Of a DNA stretch of 41,460 bases, positions 26,512-34,531 are shown one piece after another (the stretch's first letter is position 1; the number at the start of each line of letters is the position of its first letter). Both the position numbers and the translations under genes were made by a program. Origin of the DNA: Candidatus Gastranaerophilales bacterium. GTDB taxonomy: Bacteria; Cyanobacteriota; Vampirovibrionia; Gastranaerophilales; Gastranaerophilaceae. The stretch covers positions 21,981 to 63,440 of the forward strand of contig QAMI01000003.1 of assembly GCA_003150395.1 (NCBI GenBank). Reading direction: 5' to 3'. Under the pieces are notes generated by a model. The model searched no databases. It worked only from the letters and a program-made list of their open reading frames with translations, and had not been told where the DNA came from.

Positions 26512-26721
26512 GAAAGTGAATAAGAGAATACGTAAATAAGTGAATAAGTTCTTTAAGTGAAAGGGCATGAACGAAAATGTCAGTATTCTTATAAGCTCAT
26601 TAACAGAGCCTTCTTAGCTCGGGTTTAAAAGTATTTCACATCACCAATGTTTTCGGATGAGAAATCTTTAATTTACAGTAATGAACTTATTCACTTATTT
26701 ACCCATTCACTTATTCGCTTT
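26512..26721. repeat. Inverted repeat of 8-bp units, about 210 bp, MITE-like or regulatory
   Basis: The left arm (26512-26551) reads as GTGAATAA, GAGAATAC, GTAAATAA, GTGAATAA, GTTC. The right arm (26683-26721), read on the opposite strand, is GCGAATAA, GTGAATGG, GTAAATAA, GTGAATAA, GTTC. Over 39 bases the two arms differ at only four positions, and each arm is itself four variant octamers. The 131-base centre has no ORF but includes a GAGC/GCTC mini-hairpin. No clear target-site duplication flanks it. The right arm abuts the -35 of the fabI promoter. Confidence 0.8.
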
Positions 26722-26747
26722 ACTAATATTCATGTTTCTGCTAAAAT
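26719..26747 (+). promoter_or_regulatory. Putative fabI promoter
   Basis: TTTACT (26719-26724), a 17-base spacer, then TAAAAT (26742-26747) preceded by TGC (extended -10). The start site would be near 26754, giving a leader of about 27 nt. The -35 touches the end of the octamer array. Confidence 0.5.
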
Positions 26748-26780
26748 TATCTCGTAGTATATTGATGAGGGAGAAATCTT

Positions 26781-27593
26781 ATGAAATTAATGGAAGGTAA
26801 AAAGGGTGTTATTTTTGGAGTTTCAAACACTCACGGTATTGCTTATGCTATAGCAAAACAGCTTTATGAAGCAGGTGCTGACATTGCGTTCACATACGCT
26901 GGAGAAGCTATGGAAAAACGCGTAAGACCGCTTGCTGAAGAAATGGGCGCAAAAATCATTATGAATTGCGATGTTACAAAAGAAGATGAAGTTGCGGCTG
27001 TTTTCAATGAAATTGAAAAAGTTTACGGCAAAATCGACTTTGTAGTTCACGCAGTTGCCTTTGCCGCAAAAGAAGATTTGCAAGGAAGATTTATTGATAC
27101 ATCACGCGCAGGATGGGATTTGGCGTTGGGTGTAAGCGCTTACTCTTTGATTTCCCTTTGCAAACATGCTGAACCTCTTATGAATGAAGGCGGGTCAATC
27201 TTCGCACTCACATACCTTGGGTCTGAATATGTTGTTGCAAATTACAATGTAATGGGTGTTGCAAAAGCTGCATTAGAATCTTCAATGAGATATTTGGCAG
27301 CAGATTTAGGCAAAAAAGGTGTTCGCGTCAACTGTATTTCAGCAGGTGCTGTCAAAACACTTGCGGCTAAAGGTATTTCAGGATTTGATAAAATGCTTAA
27401 AGCTGCTGTAGCAAAAGCACCTCTCGGCCGCAATGTTTCACTTGACGATGTTGGTAAAGCAGGTTTATATTTGGCATCAGACCTTTCAACAGGTACAACA
27501 GGCCAAATCTTATACGTAGATTGCGGATGCCACGCAGTTTATGCGTCATTGGAAGAAATGGAAATCATCGCAAACTCCATTCCAAAAGCGTAA
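26781..27593 (+). CDS. fabI: Enoyl-[acyl-carrier-protein] reductase (NADH)
   Basis: 270 aa. This divergent short-chain dehydrogenase reduces enoyl-ACP in the last step of fatty acid elongation. The cofactor motif is GVSNTHGIAYAIAK near residue 13. The FabI active site is seen as Tyr145, Tyr155 and Lys162 (TYLGSEYVVANYNVMGVAK), with the Tyr-x6-Lys spacing of the family. SAGAVKTLAAKGI is the substrate-loop region. GAGGGAG precedes the ATG. No other fatty acid gene is adjacent, and the large inverted octamer array lies just upstream. Confidence 0.95.
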   Translation: MKLMEGKKGVIFGVSNTHGIAYAIAKQLYEAGADIAFTYAGEAMEKRVRPLAEEMGAKIIMNCDVTKEDEVAAVFNEIEKVYGKIDFVVHAVAFAAKEDLQGRFIDTSRAGWDLALGVSAYSLISLCKHAEPLMNEGGSIFALTYLGSEYVVANYNVMGVAKAALESSMRYLAADLGKKGVRVNCISAGAVKTLAAKGISGFDKMLKAAVAKAPLGRNVSLDDVGKAGLYLASDLSTGTTGQILYVDCGCHAVYASLEEMEIIANSIPKA

Positions 27594-27606
27594 AAACAAT
27601 TTGAAT

Positions 27607-27640
27607 AAAAAAGACCGCTTAAATCAAGCGGTCTTTTTTT
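27607..27640. terminator. Bidirectional terminator between fabI and the XRE gene
   Basis: AAAAAAGACCGCTT and AAGCGGTCTTTTTT form a 14-bp stem with a 5-base loop, and TTGAATA/TATTCAA extends it outward. It ends fabI on the + strand and overlaps the stop of the convergent XRE gene. Confidence 0.9.
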
Positions 27641-27911
27641 ATTCAACAAATGTGAAATTCATATCCAGTTTTACTTTTAATTCTTTTAAAATATCAGAGG
27701 GTTCAATTTCAAGCCCTTCGCAAACACGCCAAAGAGTGCTCAGTTGTGGGTCTTTAATCCCTTTTTCCAAATCTGCCCACATTGATTTTGTCATCCCAAT
27801 TTCTGCAGAAATCAGACTGATGGATTTTTTTAACTCAAGTCTGCGTTCTTTTACTAATTTACCGAGTTCTTTTTGAAAGAGAATTTTGTTTTCAACGAGT
27901 TTTTCTTGCAT
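27639..27911 (-). CDS. XRE-family transcriptional regulator, 90 aa
   Basis: A helix-turn-helix of the Cro/CI type: the helices around KLVKERRLELKKSISLISAEIGMTKSMWADLEKG include the turn and recognition helix (about residues 30-52), followed by TLWRVCEGLEIEPSDIL, the closing helices. There is no sensor domain. It is divergent from prepilin-like gene C, with 63 bases between the starts and two palindromic sites in that gap. A local repressor of the pilin gene and of itself is the simple reading. No ribosome-binding site precedes the ATG. Confidence 0.85.
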   Translation of the reverse strand: MQEKLVENKILFQKELGKLVKERRLELKKSISLISAEIGMTKSMWADLEKGIKDPQLSTLWRVCEGLEIEPSDILKELKVKLDMNFTFVE

Positions 27912-27924
27912 TCTAAATATTTTA

Positions 27925-27964
27925 GTGCTAAATTAAGAACAAATTGTGCTAATATTAGAACAAA
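27925..27964. promoter_or_regulatory. Two tandem palindromic operators between the XRE and prepilin-like C genes
   Basis: GTGCTAATATTAGAAC (27946-27961) is a 14/16 palindrome. A related copy, GTGCTAAATTAAGAAC (27925-27940), is 12/16. They are 21 bp apart, two helical turns, and each is followed by AAA. The second abuts the ribosome-binding site of the pilin gene. A minus-strand TTGTTC and TATTTA pair at 17-base spacing lies across them. The bound protein is probably the XRE product. Confidence 0.65.
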
Positions 27965-27974
27965 GGAGGATTTT

Positions 27975-28679
27975 GTGAAAAAACAAGGTTTTACAATGGC
28001 TGAAGTACTTATAACCATGGGTGTAATTGGAGTTGTTGCAGCTATGACTTTGCCATCTGTTATAAATAACAGCCGCAATAAACAGCTCGAAGCTGGTTTA
28101 AAACGCTCATATTCTGTTATCAGTCAAGCGCTTGACATGTATCAGGCTGAAATAGGAGAAAAAGTTACCTCTGAAAATATAGGATACCATAAGTTAAAAC
28201 CAATATTAATGAAATACATACAAACAGCACAGGATTGCGATTGGGGCTATGCTGGTTCCGGTGCTGCAGCTGATATTACAAACAAAGCCTGCATTAGAAA
28301 CTATTCAAATGCGTCGGAAGATGATACAACTTACAAAAATTACACAGGTACAAATAATATCTTATTAACATACTTTGATGACGGTCAATTTGTCATGAAT
28401 GATGGAAGTCTTGTCTTGATTGAGAATAGCGGATACGACCTTTATATTTCAATTGATGTCAACGGATACAATAAAAACCCTAATCGCCTCGGGCAAGACT
28501 TATTTATGTTTCAAATCGATAAAAAAGGTGCGCTTTTGCCCATGGGAGTTGAGGGTTCGACCTATTACAGCAAAACATCGAATTACTGTTCTTTAACATC
28601 TACAGGCTCATTGAACGGTGCTGGATGTACTTATAAGGCACTTACTGACAAAGATTATTTTAAAAATCTCCCTAAATAA
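27975..28679 (+). CDS. Prepilin-like protein C, short leader
   Basis: 234 aa from a GTG at 27975, chosen because AAAGGAGGA lies just upstream and the leader then becomes the normal short type, MKKQG, cut before FTMAEVLITMGVIGVVAA. Glu at +5 is present. The soluble domain contains several Cys (DCDWGY, NYCSL, GCTYK) that could form disulfides. Unlike prepilin-like genes A and B it has no homopolymer tract; its control seems to be transcriptional, through the adjacent XRE gene and operators. Which pilus or secretion machine it joins is not shown here, since no assembly gene (pilB, pilC, pilD) is in the window. Confidence 0.88.
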   Translation: MKKQGFTMAEVLITMGVIGVVAAMTLPSVINNSRNKQLEAGLKRSYSVISQALDMYQAEIGEKVTSENIGYHKLKPILMKYIQTAQDCDWGYAGSGAAADITNKACIRNYSNASEDDTTYKNYTGTNNILLTYFDDGQFVMNDGSLVLIENSGYDLYISIDVNGYNKNPNRLGQDLFMFQIDKKGALLPMGVEGSTYYSKTSNYCSLTSTGSLNGAGCTYKALTDKDYFKNLPK

Positions 28680-28743
28680 GTTTTGCGCTACTTTTTTTTG
28701 TGGTATTCTTTTGACAGAGCGACTAAAATAAGAAGGATTAAAA

Positions 28744-31470
28744 ATGACAGATACTGCAATAAAAATCGAAGATTTACCAACGGTTTACGACCCGAAAGCA
28801 ACGGAAGAAAGCATTTACAAATTCTGGGAAGAAGGCGAATTTTTCAAAGCCGACGCGAAAAGCAAAAAGCCTCCGTATTCTATTGTAATTCCGCCGCCGA
28901 ACGTAACCGGAGTGCTTCACATGGGCCACGCGCTCGATGAAACTTTGCAGGATATCTTAACCCGTTATCATAGAATGGCAGGGTTTGAAACCCTCTGGCT
29001 GCCTGGAACCGACCACGCCGGAATTGCTACTCAAAATGTCGTAGAAAAGAAACTTCGAGAAAAAGGACTTTCACGCTACGATTTGGGACGTGAAAAGTTT
29101 TTAGACGAAACATGGAAATGGGCAAATCAGCATAAATCCGCAATTCTTGACCAGTGCAAACGCTTGGGTGCCTCTTTTGACCGCTCAAGAGAACGCTTTA
29201 CATTTGATGAAGGCTGTTCTGAAGCTGTAAAAGAAGTGTTTGTCAGATTATATGAAAAAGGCTTGATTTACAAAGGAAAATACATTGTAAACTGGTGCCC
29301 GCGCTGTAACAGTGCGATTTCCGACGTTGAAACGGAATATGTTACTGAACAGGGGCATATGTGGGAAATTTCATACCCGCTTAAAGGTGAATCAGGTGCG
29401 ATTATTGTTGCAACAACCCGTCCTGAAACAATTTTCGGCGACGTTGCAATTGCTGTTCATCCGTCTGATCACAAATACTCTGAACTTATCGGAAAAACAG
29501 TTGTGATTCCGCTTTCAGGACGTGAAATTCCGATTATTGCAGACGAATACGTTGACAAATCTTTTGGAACAGGCGCAGTTAAAATTACGCCTGCACACGA
29601 TCCTAATGATTACGAAGTCGGCAAACGCCACAACTTAAAACCAATCTGGGTAATTAACGAAGACGGCACAATGAAGGCTTGCGGTGAAGTTCCGCCGGAA
29701 CTTCACGGGCTTGACCGTTATGAAGCGCGTGAAAAAATTGTCGGAATGCTTTCTTACAAAAACTTTTTGCTCAGAACACGCGATCATGAGCACAATGTCG
29801 GCAAATGCCAGCGTTGCGGCACTACAATAGAACCGCTTTTGTCTGAACAATGGTTTGTAAAAATGGAACCTCTTGCAAAAGAAGCGATTGCGGCGGTTAA
29901 AGACGGCAGAATTAAATTCGTTCCTGACAGATGGGAGAAAAATTACCTTGGCTGGATGGAAAATATCCGCGACTGGTGTATTTCACGCCAACTCTGGTGG
30001 GGGCACCAAATTCCGGCTTACTATCACAAAACAACTGGTGAAATGGTTGTTGCACGCGAAAATCCGGATCCGGCAAATTATATTCAGGACCCTGATGTGC
30101 TTGATACCTGGTTTTCATCGGGCTTGTGGCCTTTTTCAACAATGGGCTGGCCAAATACGGACGCAGAAGATTTTAAGAAATTCTACCCGACTACAACTTT
30201 AGTTACAGGATTTGATATCATCTTCTTCTGGGTTGCAAGAATGATTACAATGGGGCTTGAATTCACAGGAAAGGCTCCGTTTTCGACGGTTTACATCCAC
30301 GGGCTTATCCGCGACGAAAAAGGACAGAAAATGTCAAAATCCAAAGGCAACACAATCGATCCTGTTAAAATTATTGACAAATACGGCAGCGACGCATTGA
30401 GATTTACAATGACATCCCTCTGTACTTACGGCGGCCAGGATATCAAAATCAGCGATGAAAGATTTGAATACGGAAGAAACTTTGCTAACAAAATCTGGAA
30501 CGCATCAAGATTTGTTTTGATGAACCTTGCCGGCGTTGACAATGAAGAAATTGATTTTGGTAACCTTACAATTGCTGATAAGTGGATTTTGGATAAACTG
30601 AATAAGACAGCTAAAGAAGTTAATGAAAATATTAAAGAATTTCGTATTGGCGAAGTTGCTCACACTCTTTACGATTTCTTCTGGAATTCTTACTGCGACT
30701 GGTACGTCGAAATTGCGAAGATTCAACTTCAGGACGCGAGTGAGCAGAGGGCGCAAGGCGACGCTAAGGCGACGGCTGGAGACCCGTTTAACGCGAACGA
30801 GCAAGACAATGCAAGGAAGCTTAACACTCAGCGTGTTTTAAGATATGTTCTTGACATGTCTTTGAGAATGCTTCATCCGATAATGCCGCATATCACAGAA
30901 CGTGTTTGGCAGCTAATTCCAAAGAAAACTGACTTCAAGGCTTTGATTGTTGCAGAATTCCCGCAGTATGACGAAAAACTTGCGTTCCCGAAAGATGCAA
31001 AAGAAATGGAACTTGTTTTTGAAACCATTACCTCTTTGAGAAATCTAAGACAAGGTTTTAATATTGCGATGTCAGTCAAATTCGATATCATTATTAATGC
31101 CGATAAAGAAGAAGAACCGATTTTCAAAGAAATTGAAGCTTATATTAAGCGTCTTGCGCGCGTTGAAAATATCAGCTATCTGGAAATTGGAGCTGACGTT
31201 CCTAAAAAATCAGCAGCAGCTGTTGTTTGGGCTTCAAAAATAATTGTGCCATTGGAAAATCTTATTGATTTCAATGAAGAAATCGCCCGCCAGCAGAAAA
31301 AACTGGATAAGCTTACTGCTGAAAAGAAATCCATGGAAGGCAGAATTAATAATCCAAAATTCGTTGCCAATGCCCCGAAAGAACTTATTGAACAGACAAA
31401 AGACAGAATTAACGAAATTACCCTTCAGGAGAAAACAATACAAGAACTGATAAATTCACTTAAAAACTAA
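28744..31470 (+). CDS. valS: Valyl-tRNA synthetase
   Basis: 908 aa. Class I signatures: HMGH at 59-62 (HIGH motif) and KMSKS at 529-533. The editing domain includes ATTRPETIFGDVAIAVHP, and Val-specific C-terminal coiled coil is visible from about residue 840 (EEIARQQKKLDKLTAEKKSM). It charges tRNA-Val. Residues about 664-688, in the anticodon-binding helical domain, are an Ala/Asp/Gln/Arg-rich insert encoded by GC-rich DNA unlike the rest (see 30733-30807). AGAAGGA precedes the ATG. Confidence 0.97.
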   Translation: MTDTAIKIEDLPTVYDPKATEESIYKFWEEGEFFKADAKSKKPPYSIVIPPPNVTGVLHMGHALDETLQDILTRYHRMAGFETLWLPGTDHAGIATQNVVEKKLREKGLSRYDLGREKFLDETWKWANQHKSAILDQCKRLGASFDRSRERFTFDEGCSEAVKEVFVRLYEKGLIYKGKYIVNWCPRCNSAISDVETEYVTEQGHMWEISYPLKGESGAIIVATTRPETIFGDVAIAVHPSDHKYSELIGKTVVIPLSGREIPIIADEYVDKSFGTGAVKITPAHDPNDYEVGKRHNLKPIWVINEDGTMKACGEVPPELHGLDRYEAREKIVGMLSYKNFLLRTRDHEHNVGKCQRCGTTIEPLLSEQWFVKMEPLAKEAIAAVKDGRIKFVPDRWEKNYLGWMENIRDWCISRQLWWGHQIPAYYHKTTGEMVVARENPDPANYIQDPDVLDTWFSSGLWPFSTMGWPNTDAEDFKKFYPTTTLVTGFDIIFFWVARMITMGLEFTGKAPFSTVYIHGLIRDEKGQKMSKSKGNTIDPVKIIDKYGSDALRFTMTSLCTYGGQDIKISDERFEYGRNFANKIWNASRFVLMNLAGVDNEEIDFGNLTIADKWILDKLNKTAKEVNENIKEFRIGEVAHTLYDFFWNSYCDWYVEIAKIQLQDASEQRAQGDAKATAGDPFNANEQDNARKLNTQRVLRYVLDMSLRMLHPIMPHITERVWQLIPKKTDFKALIVAEFPQYDEKLAFPKDAKEMELVFETITSLRNLRQGFNIAMSVKFDIIINADKEEEPIFKEIEAYIKRLARVENISYLEIGADVPKKSAAAVVWASKIIVPLENLIDFNEEIARQQKKLDKLTAEKKSMEGRINNPKFVANAPKELIEQTKDRINEITLQEKTIQELINSLKN
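30733..30807 (+). repeat. GC-rich in-frame insertion within valS
   Basis: About 75 bp, markedly richer in G+C than flanking DNA, with near-direct repeats at its ends (GCGAGTGAGCA at about 30736 and GCGAACGAGCA at about 30793) and an internal GGCGACG pair. It adds roughly 25 codons without a stop or frame change. The protein around it matches ordinary ValS on both sides. A small inserted element of the kind known in Rickettsia (palindromic elements in ORFs) is a possible analogue, but whether it recurs is not visible here. Confidence 0.65.
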
Positions 31471-31550
31471 CTAAAATCAATAAAAAATATATTTAAACAA
31501 AGGTTAATTTGAAATATTTTTAAATTTTTGTTAAAGAATATTAAAAAAGA

Positions 31551-31579
31551 TTTACAAATTGACAATATTTTGCTACAAT
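31551..31579 (+). promoter_or_regulatory. Promoter of the S1 gene
   Basis: TTTACA (31551-31556), a 17-base spacer, then TACAAT (31574-31579) with TG one base upstream (extended -10). It leads to a leader of about 35 nt before the ATG at 31621. Confidence 0.65.
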
Positions 31580-31620
31580 AAAATTCGTAATTAGTTAGTG
31601 TCAATGACAATGGAGTAAAG

Positions 31621-32679
31621 ATGGCATCAGGTGAATTAGATTTCGAAGAATTACTAAAGCAATATGACTATAATTTTCAGAAAGGCGATTTAGTAAAAGG
31701 ATTAGTATGCGGCTATGACAGTCAAGGTGTAATGGTTGATATAGGAGCAAAAACCATTGCAGTAGTTCCCACTCGAGAAGCCGTCGATAAAGACGAAAAT
31801 GTAGAATCAAAACTTGAAAAAGGTAAAGAATATGAATTTTTGATTATCAAGGAAGAGGACGAAGACGGAAAATTTCTTCTTTCCCGTAAAAAAGTTGACT
31901 TTGCTTATGCTTGGAAAGAGCTTGAAAAAGCAAAAGCTGCTGATGAAACAATTCTCGGAACAATTGCAGGAATTGTTAAGGGCGGCGTGCTGGTTGAAAT
32001 TTCAGGCGTAAGAGGATTTGTTCCTTCGTCTCAATTGAGAAGCAAAGAAACTGATTTGGAAGTCGGCGCTAAACTGGAATTGAAAATTCTTACTCTTGAC
32101 AGCCAGCAGAATAATTTTATTCTTTCAAATAAAAAAGTATACGAAGATAGCGCTGTTGAAGCACGTAAAAATGTGTTTTCACAAATTGAACCCGGCCAGA
32201 TTGTTAAAGGTGATGTTGTAAGAATTACTGATTTCGGCGCCTTTATTGATTTAGGCGGAATTGACGGACTCCTTCCGTTATCACAGCTTTCATGGAGATG
32301 GATTGACCACCCGACAGATATCTTGAAAGTCGGTGACAAAATTGATGTTGAAGTTATTGCCGTTGACCATGACAAACAGCGTGTTTCACTAAGTTTAAAA
32401 AAACTCGAGCCGGATCCGTGGCTTGAAGCTGAAAAACAAGTTAAAGAAGGCGACAAAGTTGAAGGTACCGTTACCAGAATTAAACACTTTGGAGCTTTTG
32501 TAGAAGTTTTCCCGGGCGTAGAAGCTCTTTTACCGCACAACGAAGTCGTCGAACTTCAAAACCGAAAAGATTGTATTCTTCAGGTAGGTGATAAAGTTGA
32601 AACTTATATTCTTAAATTCAACCCGGCAGACAAACGAATTGCCTTAACAGTTAACGAACCAAAAGCTTCTGAAGAATAA
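31621..32679 (+). CDS. rpsA: S1 RNA-binding protein, four S1 domains (ribosomal protein S1-like)
   Basis: 352 aa. Four S1 modules can be read at about 18-88, 104-170, 190-260 and 275-345. The third (IVKGDVVRITDFGAFIDLGG) and fourth (KVEGTVTRIKHFGAFVEV) are classical; the first two are more divergent. S1 binds mRNA on the 30S subunit during initiation. Four domains is shorter than the six of E. coli and longer than the three usual in cyanobacterial S1. TGGAG precedes the ATG, with a promoter at 31551 and a terminator after the gene. Confidence 0.9.
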   Translation: MASGELDFEELLKQYDYNFQKGDLVKGLVCGYDSQGVMVDIGAKTIAVVPTREAVDKDENVESKLEKGKEYEFLIIKEEDEDGKFLLSRKKVDFAYAWKELEKAKAADETILGTIAGIVKGGVLVEISGVRGFVPSSQLRSKETDLEVGAKLELKILTLDSQQNNFILSNKKVYEDSAVEARKNVFSQIEPGQIVKGDVVRITDFGAFIDLGGIDGLLPLSQLSWRWIDHPTDILKVGDKIDVEVIAVDHDKQRVSLSLKKLEPDPWLEAEKQVKEGDKVEGTVTRIKHFGAFVEVFPGVEALLPHNEVVELQNRKDCILQVGDKVETYILKFNPADKRIALTVNEPKASEE

Positions 32680-32696
32680 GCTATAAAATAAATATT

Positions 32697-32726
32697 AAAA
32701 AGCTGCCGTTTTGTGGCAGCTTTTTT
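32697..32726 (+). terminator. Terminator after the S1 gene
   Basis: AAAAAGCTGCC and GGCAGCTTTTT form an 11-bp stem with a 7-base loop and a T6 run. Confidence 0.9.
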
Positions 32727-32915
32727 AATGCTTATTTTATATGAAATTTCAAAAGATATATACTCCAAACGTATTATTTTTAGGATTTTTAATTGTATAT
32801 TCTGTTGGATATACCGTATAATTATTTTAGATTATGTTGACTTTTTAAGAAACATAATTATACAACATTATGAAGTAGGTATTAAATATTTTTTTATACA
32901 GAAGGAGAGAACTTT

Positions 32916-34484
32916 ATGGGCATGGCAGCATCACAAGCAAGATATCTAGGCTTGACCGCACGAAAAACTAACGTTGAATACGAAGGACAACAGATTAACC
33001 AGGCTCGTACCGCGCTTGCAAACCAAAGTGCAAATACATTTAACGATTTGCTTGCATTAGAAGTTCCAACTGCTCCAAGTACTCAGGATTACACAACAAC
33101 CCAATACTCATATGAAGATGGTACTGTCGGTGAAACGATTACAAGCATGGAGCCGATTTCTAATGACCCGGACGGCTACAACTATCTTGTAACCCATTAC
33201 CATTATGCAGATGTTTACACAGGCGTTGAAAATATTAAACGTAATCCGCAGGTTTACGTTAACGATAGAATTGAAAATAAAGAAATTGAGGAAAATAAAG
33301 TCGAAGCTTCTGTTGACCCTGCTACAGGTGAAACAACTTACGCAGTAAAGGGTAAGGATTGTTCAGCTTATGATGAAACCGATGAAGAGCAAAAAGCACT
33401 TTACGATGAACTTTCCAATAGTTTTTCAGATATCAAAAATGCAGATCCTGCTAACCTTTTGACTTATAAGGATGCCGGCGGTAAATACCATTTTGTTCTG
33501 CGTGACCAGGTTGAAGCGGCTGCAAATGGTACAGGTGAAATGTCCGATTATTATTTGAAGAATTCAAAGCCAACTTCAGAAACAATTGAAGCAAATGCTA
33601 TTGCAAAAACAACAGATCCTGTTACTGGTGCATCATCTTATTTAGTTAACGGTAACCAATGTGTCAAATATGATGAAAATAACGAAGTTTATAAAACAGC
33701 TTACGATAAAGCAGTTGCAGAAAACCCATCTTTGGGCAAACTTAATCCAGAGCAGCTTTATACGTATAACGATAAATACGGTGGAATACATTTTATTTCA
33801 CAAGATGATATTGATGGTGTTATGACAGGCGCCGCCGCAGCTACTGACTATTCTGTAACTTCTGGTGTTCCGGTTTCTATTGGTAATATTGACTTGGAAA
33901 TTTATGACCCGACTGATAAAGAACAATTGTCAGCTTATGAACAAATTCTTAAAGATTGGCCTGAATCTGATTTTGCAGCCTCCGAACCACCAATTTATAC
34001 TTGGGTTAGTAATGGTCAAAGATATTTTGCAAGTTATGAAGACTTGATGGCATCCTGGGAAAGCGCCCCAGATCCGGCATTACCAACTGAAAATCAAAAT
34101 AGTTTGAAATATTATTGTGCTAAAGATGTTTCAACAAAAATTGAAGTGACTGAACGTGCTTTAATTGATTTTAATAGTGAAGGACGTGCAGAAACAATTA
34201 AATTTGAAGATTCTTCTGTTGTAAGAACTTTAAATGCTGAAACTATTACTGATGAAGCAGCTTATAACGATGCTATGAACCAATATAATTATGATCAAAC
34301 TGTTTATGAAAAAGCAATTCAGGATATCAACGCAAAAACGGAAAAAATCCAAGAACAGGATAGAACGCTGGAACTAAGATTAAGACAGCTTGATACAGAA
34401 CAGGAAGCGCTTCAAACTGAAATGGAAGCAGTTAAGAAAGTAATTGATAAAAATATTGAATCAACATTTAAAACATTTGAATAA
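32916..34484 (+). CDS. Helical-ended protein with three internal repeats (MGMAASQAR type)
   Basis: 522 aa, no signal peptide. The first 48 residues are a helix (MGMAASQARYLGLTARKTNV, then a Gln/Ala-rich heptad stretch). The last about 70 residues are a coiled coil (ELRLRQLDTEQEALQTEMEA). The middle holds three degenerate repeats of about 60-90 residues (127-214, 224-312, 322-384), each with a DP.TG..YxV or related opening, a YDE helix and a closing Y...GG.H/YF strand. Helical termini around a variable beta-rich middle are the layout of flagellins, hook-associated and type III needle-tip proteins, but I see no sequence motif of those families. GAAGGAGAG precedes the ATG. It is the first of four + strand genes of similar style. 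Confidence 0.8.
   Translation: MGMAASQARYLGLTARKTNVEYEGQQINQARTALANQSANTFNDLLALEVPTAPSTQDYTTTQYSYEDGTVGETITSMEPISNDPDGYNYLVTHYHYADVYTGVENIKRNPQVYVNDRIENKEIEENKVEASVDPATGETTYAVKGKDCSAYDETDEEQKALYDELSNSFSDIKNADPANLLTYKDAGGKYHFVLRDQVEAAANGTGEMSDYYLKNSKPTSETIEANAIAKTTDPVTGASSYLVNGNQCVKYDENNEVYKTAYDKAVAENPSLGKLNPEQLYTYNDKYGGIHFISQDDIDGVMTGAAAATDYSVTSGVPVSIGNIDLEIYDPTDKEQLSAYEQILKDWPESDFAASEPPIYTWVSNGQRYFASYEDLMASWESAPDPALPTENQNSLKYYCAKDVSTKIEVTERALIDFNSEGRAETIKFEDSSVVRTLNAETITDEAAYNDAMNQYNYDQTVYEKAIQDINAKTEKIQEQDRTLELRLRQLDTEQEALQTEMEAVKKVIDKNIESTFKTFE
33294..34067 (+). repeat. Three tandem degenerate protein repeats
   Basis: Approximate DNA spans are 33294-33557, 33585-33851 and 33879-34067. Units 1 and 2 align over about 85 residues (for example LLTYKDAGGKYHF versus LYTYNDKYGGIHF); the third keeps the closing part (IYTWVSNGQRYFASYEDL). 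Confidence 0.7.
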
Positions 34485-34531
34485 TCTTATATGGCAGTTA
34501 TGTTCTGCCGTCTAGGTCAAAAGAGGTAAAA

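Larger units (their letters stand above)
26408..26780. other. 373-base intergenic region between divergent genes
   Basis: It holds the ribosome-binding site of the 664-aa gene (AAGGAG on the minus strand), the large inverted octamer array at 26512-26721 and a fabI promoter at 26719-26747. The 10-mer AATGTTTTCG occurs twice (26503-26512 and 26646-26655). I see no small ORF with a good start. Confidence 0.7.
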
